Positions 57,775 to 64,000 of a stretch of 64,000 bases of DNA are shown piece by piece. The notes below the pieces were generated by a model. That model ran no database searches, was not told the DNA's origin, and was given only the letters and a program-made list of their open reading frames with translations. The stretch lies in contig OY282375.1 in NCBI GenBank assembly GCA_958295825.1, positions 3,953,489-4,017,488 on the forward strand, in the 5' to 3' direction. The DNA comes from an uncultured Candidatus Entotheonella sp. (lineage in GTDB: Bacteria > Tectomicrobia > Entotheonellia > Entotheonellales > Entotheonellaceae). A program made the translations under genes and the position numbers. Every line of letters starts with the position of its first letter. Position 1 is the stretch's first letter.

Positions 57775-57951
57775 ATCGAGCCTCCTGTTGTTGCGTGGAC
57801 CTGTACGGTGACAGCGGCATAGGCTACCCGCCCGGCCTGGCGTTGGCAAGGGGTATCTCGGCCTGTTGCGCTGCTGAGGTGAAGCCGCTACGATGCCGCG
57901 ACGGGCAGCCCTCGCTGCCTGCAAACCGATGCAAAACAAGAGGAGACGACG

Positions 57952-58299
57952 ATGGCGATCAAGCGACATGACACCGGGCCGCGCATGAGTCAGGCGGTCG
58001 AGACCGACACCACCGTATATTTGGCGGGCCTCGTGGCCAGCGAGCCGGTGGCCGACCCCAAGGCGCAAGCCGAGCAAATTCTTGCCAAGGTGGACAACTA
58101 CCTGGCGCGCTGCGGCAGTGACAAGTCCAAGGTACTGTCGGCCCAGATCTGGCTGGCCAACATGGCCTATTTCAGCGCCGTCAACGAAGTCTGGGACGCC
58201 TGGATCGATGCCGCCAACCCGCCGGCTCGCGCCTGCGTGGAAAGCAAGCTGGTGGCGCCACAGTACATGGTGGAAATCATGATCGTGGCGGCGAAATAA
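57952..58299 (+). CDS. RidA-family protein, copy 1
   Basis: 115 aa YjgF/RidA fold. TTVYLAGLVASEPV, VLSAQIWLANMAYF and the reactive Arg region PPARACVESKLVAP are present. RidA removes reactive enamine/imine intermediates. AGAGGAGA lies 6-8 nt before the ATG. Nearly identical to the copy at 58517. Confidence 0.9.
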   Translation: MAIKRHDTGPRMSQAVETDTTVYLAGLVASEPVADPKAQAEQILAKVDNYLARCGSDKSKVLSAQIWLANMAYFSAVNEVWDAWIDAANPPARACVESKLVAPQYMVEIMIVAAK

Positions 58300-58366
58300 G
58301 TGGCCACTGGTCATTAGATGGCATTTGGTAAAGGACTGTTGATTCGAACGGAGAGAGGGAGAACTG

Positions 58367-58510
58367 ATGATAGCGAAGCGGCAACTTCTCCAATATATCG
58401 GCTCGGCAGCCGGTGCGGCGGGAGTGTATCGGAGCATGGCGGCGCTGGGGATGTTGGGGGTGTCGAGCACGTCGGCGGCGTCACAGGGACCGGGGGATGG
58501 TAAAGAGGTG
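58367..58510 (+). pseudogene. N-terminal stub of an amine-oxidase-type gene, fused to ridA copy 2
   Basis: GGGAGA before the ATG, then MIAKRQLLQYIGSAAGAAGV and MAALGMLGVSS, which resembles the signal-like N-terminus of flavin amine oxidases that often sit beside ridA. The frame runs on into ridA copy 2, making a 165-aa hybrid. The oxidase body is absent. Confidence 0.45.
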
Positions 58511-58516
58511 ACGACG

Positions 58517-58864
58517 ATGACGATCAAGCGACATGACGCCGGGCCGCGCATGAGTCAGGCGGTCGAGACCGACACCACCGTGTATTTGGCGGGCCTCGTG
58601 GCCAGCGAGCCGGTGGCCGACCCCAAGGCGCAAGCCGAGCAAATTCTTGCCAAGGTGGACAACTACCTGGCGCGCTGCGGCAGTGACAAGTCCAAGGTAC
58701 TATCGGCCCAGATCTGGCTGGCCAACATGGCCTATTTCAGCGCCGTCAACGAAGTCTGGGACGCCTGGATCGATGCCGCCAACCCGCCGGCTCGCGCCTG
58801 CGTGGAAAGCAAGCTGGTGGCGCCACAGTACATGGTGGAAATCATGATCGTGGCGGCGAAATAA
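58517..58864 (+). CDS. RidA-family protein, copy 2
   Basis: 115 aa from its own ATG (AAGAGG 10 nt upstream), differing from copy 1 in two residues (A2T, T8A). It can also be read as the C-terminal part of the 165-aa fusion from 58367. The stop is followed at once by the GTG of the GNAT gene. Confidence 0.85.
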   Translation: MTIKRHDAGPRMSQAVETDTTVYLAGLVASEPVADPKAQAEQILAKVDNYLARCGSDKSKVLSAQIWLANMAYFSAVNEVWDAWIDAANPPARACVESKLVAPQYMVEIMIVAAK

Positions 58865-59401
58865 GTGACCACCCTGGAAACGCCCCGGCTGCGCCTGCGG
58901 ATGTTTCGCCAAACGGACGCCGACGCCTATGCGAACATGGTGGCCGACACGGATGTGGCGCGCTACCTGTCCCACGGCCAGCCACTGTTGCCCTCCGAAG
59001 CCTGGCGGCACATGGCCATGTTGCTCGGCCACTGGCAACTCTTTGGCTTCGGCCCCTGGGCGGTCGAGGAACGCGCCAGCGGCGAGCTGGTCGGCCGCAT
59101 TGGCCCGTACTACCCGGCTGGGTGGCCCGGCTTGGAACTGATCTGGACGATCCGCCGGCAGTCCTGGGGGCACGGATATGCCACCGAGGGCGCCCGTGCC
59201 GCCCTGGCCTACGTGTTTAAGCAGATGGGGCGCGACCGGGTCATCAGTCTGATTCGTCCGCAGAACACGGCGTCGATACGGGTGGCGGAGAAATTAGGGC
59301 AGCGGTTGCAGGACCGCATCGAATTTTACGGGGAAGAAGCCTTGGTCTACGGCATCCGCCGGGAAGAATGGCTGGAGGGCAACGGCAGAAAGGAAGAATG
59401 A
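58865..59401 (+). CDS. RimJ/RimL-type GNAT acetyltransferase
   Basis: 178 aa. ETPRLRLRMFRQTDADAY and the acetyl-CoA loop RQSWGHGYATEGARAAL, then RPQNTASIRVAEKLG. GTG starts right after the ridA stop. Substrate unknown. Confidence 0.88.
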   Translation: MTTLETPRLRLRMFRQTDADAYANMVADTDVARYLSHGQPLLPSEAWRHMAMLLGHWQLFGFGPWAVEERASGELVGRIGPYYPAGWPGLELIWTIRRQSWGHGYATEGARAALAYVFKQMGRDRVISLIRPQNTASIRVAEKLGQRLQDRIEFYGEEALVYGIRREEWLEGNGRKEE

Positions 59402-59513
59402 CAGACGACACGCTGACCCACCGCTGCCGGGAACCGATACCCGACTTGCTGTCGATTCCCGGCAACGATGGACCCAGTGGCGGGCGCGGGAGAGAGGGGA
59501 CCGGCCCGCCTGA

Positions 59514-61049
59514 CTATTCGTGAAACACGATCTCATCTTCATACTCGAACCATCCGAGCACGACGAGTTGGGTGGGGGCGTTCAACAGGAATTCGCGTTC
59601 GATTTCGGCTTCCTCGAGGTGCACCTCGTAGACCCTGTTGTTGATACGATCGGTGACATAGGCAAAACCCGGGGCCAGGGCTAAAGAGGAGCAACCATCT
59701 TCGGAACAGGGCATTTCCAACATTTCCCTGGTTCCGGCCTCCAGGTCGAAGATGTACAGATTGTCGGTCGCGGTCAGCACCACAAAGCGGCCTTCGCCTC
59801 CATAATTATGGTCCACAGGTTCAAAAGCGTAGCTTCGGTGGCGCCCGCTGCCCGTTTCCACCATGACCAGTTCGGTGCCATCGCGCGTGCCATCCATGAC
59901 CTCACTTCCGTTGATCTGCAGGAAATGTTCCCCGTAGGTGGCCATAAAAATCCCTTCCGAGGGTCCCGTGCCGCCGGCCAAACCGCCGGAGGTCAACTCC
60001 GTATCGTCGTCGGGGTAGGCGACTTCCGCGGCGTCAAATGAGTCGGTGGCTTCATCGTAAGTCAATACCAGGACGCCGCTGCGTTCGGTAATCGTCGGAC
60101 CCATGTAATTCGAATCTGGATTATTTTCGGGATTATCCTCGGGGCCTTCATTGCAGCCGAACGCCACGTAGTCACCCGAAACCGCCTCGCCGTGCAACCT
60201 GGGACAGCGGCTCCGAAAGTCTTGGCCCGGTATGATGTCCGCTTCTACGTCCACGGCATCAGCGCGGTAAGCCGCCACGCCTCTCGGCAGCGTGCTGTAT
60301 TCGAGGCCGCCGTACGCCTCGTTCATGCCTACAGATACGATGAAAAGATCGTCGTGAAGGGCAATAGCGGCGCCGTGCGCGTGGCTCCCGACATCGAGTT
60401 CGAAAATCGGCTCGGGAAGTGTTTGACTGTCGAAATCCGAGTTTCTGTAAGCAACCGCGACGCCGTTGACGTTTTGATTATCGTCGTCAGGGTGGCGGCT
60501 GCCGTCGTAGAAGATGGCGGTGAGGCCGTGATGGCTGCTCCAGTGAATCGGGCGGTACAGGCCCATCTCTCCGCCACCGTGTCCCAACTGATAGGGCAAC
60601 AGAGCTGGAGTCCCCCATACGGGATCCAAGTGGCCGGCGTGGTCTTCAACCGTCAGTCCGCTGTCAACGACGTGTATCCTGTTGGCCTCAGGGTTGTTGT
60701 CGGGAGAGAAGTGTCCCGTGCGCTGCAACACAAAACCGAAGCGGCCATCGGACGAGCTTCTGAGCAATTCGCCGAACCCGGAGGCTTCGCTTGCCTCAAA
60801 TCCATCGTGCTCGTCAAACATTGCAACCACCCGCTCCGATTCGAGATCGAACACGTTAAGTCGATAGTTTTCGGCGTCCAGAACCATCAGTCGACCGGGA
60901 AACTCCTCCGCATGTTCTCCCTCGTGGTCGTGCTCCTCCATGTGAGCGTCCGTGTCGCTTGCGTCGTCGCCGCACCCTGCCAAGGCCAGGATGAACAAGA
61001 GAATCATGGCCAATCGTGTCGTTATTCCGGCGATAGAGCGAATGTACAT
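59514..61049 (-). CDS. AztD-like zinc-binding lipoprotein
   Basis: 511 aa. Lipobox LALAGC near residue 26, then a His/Glu-rich segment (HMEEHDHEGEHAEEF) and a WD40-like beta-propeller with several conserved His (ELDVGSHAHGAAI, WSSHHGLTA). AztD is a zinc chaperone for a periplasmic ABC zinc binding protein. No zinc transporter genes lie next to it here. A long upstream region carries a palindrome that may be a metal-responsive operator. Confidence 0.75.
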   Translation of the reverse strand: MYIRSIAGITTRLAMILLFILALAGCGDDASDTDAHMEEHDHEGEHAEEFPGRLMVLDAENYRLNVFDLESERVVAMFDEHDGFEASEASGFGELLRSSSDGRFGFVLQRTGHFSPDNNPEANRIHVVDSGLTVEDHAGHLDPVWGTPALLPYQLGHGGGEMGLYRPIHWSSHHGLTAIFYDGSRHPDDDNQNVNGVAVAYRNSDFDSQTLPEPIFELDVGSHAHGAAIALHDDLFIVSVGMNEAYGGLEYSTLPRGVAAYRADAVDVEADIIPGQDFRSRCPRLHGEAVSGDYVAFGCNEGPEDNPENNPDSNYMGPTITERSGVLVLTYDEATDSFDAAEVAYPDDDTELTSGGLAGGTGPSEGIFMATYGEHFLQINGSEVMDGTRDGTELVMVETGSGRHRSYAFEPVDHNYGGEGRFVVLTATDNLYIFDLEAGTREMLEMPCSEDGCSSLALAPGFAYVTDRINNRVYEVHLEEAEIEREFLLNAPTQLVVLGWFEYEDEIVFHE

Positions 61050-61156
61050 GCGATCTCCTTATCGTATGACGTAACCCAGAGCTGGTCACAGTGGGTTACA
61101 AATTGGTTTCTTCCTCAAATAGTTCACCGACCTTGGAAGTGCGCGATGCTATATGT

Positions 61157-61176
61157 GATTATGAGAAACTATTATC
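61157..61176. promoter_or_regulatory. palindrome upstream of the AztD-like gene, Fur/Zur-like
   Basis: GATTATGAGAAACTATTATC: outer arms GATTAT and ATTATC are inverted repeats with one mismatch, close to the GATAAT...ATTATC of Fur boxes but with a 2-nt centre. It overlaps a possible minus-strand promoter (TTCATT 61181-61186, 17 bases, CATAAT 61158-61163). The rest of 61050-61365 shows nothing else. Confidence 0.4.
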
Positions 61177-61365
61177 GTTAAATGAAAATGTCAAGAGCAT
61201 ACGACGGGATGACTTCAGATTAGCCGGGGAAACGAATAGACAACTACGTAGGCATTAAGAACAGGGGTGGGGAAAGGCTCACGATCCTGGAATGCCCCAT
61301 CGCTGCCGGACAATCGGTACCCATCAACAGGACCGCTAACCGCCAGCGATGGAGTATGGAAAGGG

Positions 61366-61779
61366 CTAGACGGGCAAATCGGCCGGCCGCTCACACGGCA
61401 CCGTGTCCATCTGCGCCGGCGTTGAAATTTCCAGAAGTTCCAAATCGTCGGAGGTGCGGGTCTCGTTGTGGCGCAGGCCGCCGGGGATCAACAGCGATTC
61501 CCCCGCCTGCAGCCGAATCTGCTCGCCCGTCTCGAACTCCAAGTCCACCCAGCCTTTCAGGATATACACAAACTGCGACTCGCAAACGTGGTAATGCCAA
61601 CCGGTTGGCTCCGTCATGCCGGTGATGGCCTCCGTAATCTGCGCGCGCATGGCGCCTTGGGTGGCGTCGGTGACCCCGAGGTCGCGGTAGGTGAAGAACG
61701 ACCGCCGCCCCGGCACGCTCGGCGCCGTCTTGTTCGTGACGTGGACAGGCCGCATCTGTTTCTCGGTCGTTGCGGACAT
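61366..61779 (-). CDS. cupin-domain protein
   Basis: 137 aa single-domain cupin. Motif 1 is GWHYHVCESQFVYILKG with two His and a Glu; motif 2 is LLIPGGLRHNETR with one His. These would bind a metal. GGGAGG precedes the ATG beginning MSATTEKQMR. Substrate unknown; a sensor or small dioxygenase is possible. Confidence 0.82.
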   Translation of the reverse strand: MSATTEKQMRPVHVTNKTAPSVPGRRSFFTYRDLGVTDATQGAMRAQITEAITGMTEPTGWHYHVCESQFVYILKGWVDLEFETGEQIRLQAGESLLIPGGLRHNETRTSDDLELLEISTPAQMDTVPCERPADLPV

Positions 61780-62192
61780 GCTGGATACCTCCCTTGCAAG
61801 TTGAGTGAATGGGCGCCTTGTCTGGCGTACGACAACCATTAACGCACGATTTCCCTTCCTCAGTCCACACCAATCACGCCTTTTTCACCCTCTCGTGGAG
61901 CAACAGCTACTGGTTCCGGCGAACTGGCAGGACGGGCACGTGCCGGTCATTCCGCAAGGCACCTCAAGGGGCCGATCAAGACATCGGTGAATTACGGCGC
62001 GGTTTTCTGGTGGGCTGCCCTGTTGGAATGTTAAATCTTTCGTCTCTTGCTCATCGTGCTCTTGGCCTCCCCGCCCGCAGCAGCAGCGGCCGCGCTGGCG
62101 TCCGCGGATGCTGTTCGCCGGCACTGCTCGTCTGCCGCAGACGGCGCGCTGGGTGCGATGATTTTTCTCGTTCTCTTATCCCATTAAACAAA
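61780..62192. other. gene-free stretch between cupin and clpB
   Basis: Several overlapping open frames on both strands but none has a convincing RBS or recognisable motif. I consider it noncoding. The only structure seen is the terminator at its right edge. Confidence 0.4.
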
Positions 62193-62231
62193 GGATGCGA
62201 CGTTGCCTCAGTCACAGGCAACGTCGCATCC
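62193..62231. terminator. perfect 16-bp stem terminator after clpB
   Basis: GGATGCGACGTTGCCT, loop of 7, AGGCAACGTCGCATCC. On the minus strand it follows the clpB stop by 8 nt and runs into TTTGTTTAAT. Confidence 0.75.
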
Positions 62232-62239
62232 CAAAACCG

Positions 62240-64000
62240 TTAACTTTCGGCGTCCGGTGGATTGTCGATGTCTACGTCGAGGACGCCATCGCGAACGTCC
62301 ACCCGCACGGTGGCGCCGTTGCGCACCTCGTCGCCAATCAGGGCGCGGCCAATTCTCGTCTCCAGTTCGTGCTGCAGAAATCGCCGCAGCGGCCTTGCAC
62401 CATATACCGGGTCGAACCCTTGGCGGGCGATCAGTGATCTCGCCGCGCCGCTGAGGTCGAGTTTGACGTCGCGGTCCGCAAGCCGCCGGCGCAACTCGTC
62501 GGCCAGCAGGTCGACGATGCGTTCAATCTCATCGAGGATCAGGGTTTTGAACAGCACGGTGTCGTCCACCCGGTTGAGAAATTCCGGGCGGAAGTGCTGC
62601 CGCAACTCCTGCATGACAGCCGCGCGCGCCGCTTCGTTGATGTCGCCGACGGCCGAAATTCCCTCCAGCAGGTGCTGCGAGCCGATGTTCGACGTCATGA
62701 TGATCACCGTGTTCTTGAAATCGACGGTGCGGCCGTGGGCGTCGGTGACGCGGCCGTCGTCGAGAATCTGCAGCAGGACGTTAAACACGTCGTGGTGCGC
62801 CTTCTCGATCTCGTCGAACAGGATCACCGTGTAGGGTTTGCGCCGCACCGCCTCGGTGAGCTGGCCGCCCTCCTCGTAGCCGACGTACCCCGGCGGCGCG
62901 CCGATGAGACGGGATACGGTGTGACGCTCCATGTATTCGCTCATGTCGATTCGCACGATGTTGTCTTCGCTGTCGAACAGCGCCGCCGCCAGGGTCTTGG
63001 CGAGTTCCGTCTTGCCCACGCCGGTAGGGCCCAGGAAGATGAACGAGCCGACCGGGCGCCGCGGGTCCTTGATGCCGGCGCGCGCCCGGATGATGGCGTC
63101 GGCTACGAGTTGCACCGCCTCATTCTGCCCCACGACGCGCTGATGCAAAATTTTGTCCAGGCGTAATAGCTTGTCGCGCTCGCCTTCCACGAGCCGGGTG
63201 ACGGGAACACCCGTCCAGCGCGACACGATGGCGGCAATCTCGTCCTCGGTCACCTCCTCGCGCAGAAGGCGGCCGCCGTTATGTCCGGCCATGCCGGCCT
63301 CCGCTGTTGCCAGGCGTTTTTGCAGGTCGGGAAGCCGCCCGTGGCGCAGCTCGGCGGCGCGGTTGAGGTCATAGGCGCGCTCGGCCTGCTCGACGTCCCG
63401 ACGCACCTGCTCGATGTCCTCCCGCAGAGCTCGGACCTCGCCGATGGCGCCTTTCTCCGTTTCCCACTGCGCCCGCAGGGTGCTGGCCTGCTCCTTGAGG
63501 TTGGCCAGTTCCTCACGCAAGGCGTCGAGGCGGTCCTGGCTGGCCTTGCCGGTCTCTTTGTTGAGCGCCGCCTCTTCGATTTCCAGTTGCATGACGCGGC
63601 GGGTGATTTCGTCGAGCTCGGTCGGCATCGAGTCGATCTCCGTACGCACCATGGCGCAGGCTTCGTCGACCAAGTCGATGGCCTTGTCGGGCAGGAAACG
63701 GTCGGCGATGTAACGGTTGGAGAGCACCGCCGCCCCCACCAGGGCGTTGTCCTGAATACGCACGCCGTGATGTACTTCATAGCGCTCGCGCAGGCCGCGC
63801 AGGATGGAAATGGTGTCCTCGACCGACGGCGCGTCCACCATCACCGGCTGAAAGCGCCGCTCCAGGGCTGCGTCCTTCTCGATGTATTGGCGATGCTCGT
63901 TGAGTGTGGTGGCGCCGATGCAGTGCAACTCGCCGCGCGCCAGCATGGGCTTTAGCATGTTGCCGGCATCCGGCGAGCCCTCGGTACGCCCCGCGCCGAC
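62240..64000 (-). CDS. clpB: ATP-dependent disaggregase ClpB, C-terminal part
   Basis: 587 codons to the window edge, open to the right (5' end outside). Includes the end of AAA-1 ([20 protein letters not shown]), the coiled-coil M domain ([20 protein letters not shown]), AAA-2 Walker [13 protein letters not shown] and Walker [15 protein letters not shown], and the C-terminal D2-small domain. The M domain separates ClpB from ClpA. With GroEL it belongs to the heat-shock set, but no CIRCE is seen at this end. Confidence 0.95.
   Translation of the reverse strand, partial: VGAGRTEGSPDAGNMLKPMLARGELHCIGATTLNEHRQYIEKDAALERRFQPVMVDAPSVEDTISILRGLRERYEVHHGVRIQDNALVGAAVLSNRYIADRFLPDKAIDLVDEACAMVRTEIDSMPTELDEITRRVMQLEIEEAALNKETGKASQDRLDALREELANLKEQASTLRAQWETEKGAIGEVRALREDIEQVRRDVEQAERAYDLNRAAELRHGRLPDLQKRLATAEAGMAGHNGGRLLREEVTEDEIAAIVSRWTGVPVTRLVEGERDKLLRLDKILHQRVVGQNEAVQLVADAIIRARAGIKDPRRPVGSFIFLGPTGVGKTELAKTLAAALFDSEDNIVRIDMSEYMERHTVSRLIGAPPGYVGYEEGGQLTEAVRRKPYTVILFDEIEKAHHDVFNVLLQILDDGRVTDAHGRTVDFKNTVIIMTSNIGSQHLLEGISAVGDINEAARAAVMQELRQHFRPEFLNRVDDTVLFKTLILDEIERIVDLLADELRRRLADRDVKLDLSGAARSLIARQGFDPVYGARPLRRFLQHELETRIGRALIGDEVRNGATVRVDVRDGVLDVDIDNPPDAES

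Larger units (their letters stand above)
57937..58867 (+). repeat. about 365-bp tandem duplication containing ridA
   Basis: 57937-58302 and 58502-58867 are alike at all but a handful of bases, offset 565 bp, including the RBS (AAGAGG) and the stop codon. In the coding part I count four differences. The 200 bp between copies hold the start of an unrelated gene. Confidence 0.9.

Noticed and set aside
61885-62124. Small Cys-rich minus-strand frame (CPSCQFAGTSSCCS)
   Set aside because: No RBS, no homologous pattern, region looks noncoding.

Overview
A GC-rich bacterial chromosome segment (host genes visibly about 60% GC) from a Gram-negative-type organism. It has TatB/TatC, lipoproteins with lipobox cysteines, a comM remnant, DusA and ClpB. 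It also has a CIRCE-controlled groES-groEL operon, the PdxS/PdxT route to vitamin B6 and a B12-dependent ribonucleotide reductase, a mix that does not fit an enteric gammaproteobacterium. I cannot assign a genus; a proteobacterial or Tectomicrobia-like environmental or symbiotic lineage is a guess. Broken genes and insertion-sequence fragments are frequent, so the genome appears to have been through a period of mobile-element activity and gene decay.

Positions 1-10451 are the right part of a Tn7-like transposon inserted in comM. The minus-strand core operon tnsA-tnsB-tnsC-tniQ is followed by a fifth gene (tnsF/tniE-like: a dense array of zinc-binding cysteine pairs plus an integrase-like helical domain). 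The order and the insertion site match the Tn6022/AbaR type of Tn7 relative. The terminal TGTCAGA, two 18-bp TnsB-type repeats and the exact junction inside a comM glycine codon (10451/10452) can be read directly. Cargo seen here is a proline-rich mini-protein paired with a two-TM SLATT-like protein, a frameshifted small basic gene, and a secreted 14-repeat RCC1-like protein. The left end and the comM 5' half lie outside the window.

10452-24950 holds the comM 3' fragment, tatB-tatC, pyrE, an AAA ATPase plus DUF4276 (TOPRIM-like) pair resembling an OLD/PARIS-type defence module, a collapsed polyamine-type ABC transporter locus (only the binding protein is intact), nrdJ, moeA, pdxS-pdxT and groES-groEL with a readable promoter and CIRCE operator.

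25000-42200 is mainly metabolic: a decayed transposase, a secreted cyclase, a tight PhyH dioxygenase / SAF-domain oxidoreductase / sugar epimerase operon with a Tat-type aldo-keto reductase behind it, a broken yidD-like gene, a frameshifted DNA methyltransferase with a broken endonuclease partner, Trm112, dusA, a small membrane pair with a HmuY-like lipoprotein, a PLP lyase, a 2-hydroxyacid dehydrogenase, a fused SpmA-SpmB membrane protein and a cytochrome P450.

42200-53200 is a surface-glycan type operon on the minus strand (tandem nucleotidyltransferase, GtrA, methyltransferase, GT2, GDPD-like, membrane protein fused to a uridine-kinase-like domain, HAD phosphatase, class II aldolase, membrane glycosyltransferase). 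Most junctions are stop/start overlaps, and both ends are flanked by insertion-sequence debris. 53200-64000 carries panE/DUF2141, a VTT membrane protein with a mercuric-reductase-like flavoprotein and a TIGR04282 transferase, a recent tandem duplication of ridA that swallowed an amine-oxidase gene, a GNAT, an AztD-like zinc lipoprotein with a palindromic operator candidate, a cupin and the 3' part of clpB with a strong terminator.
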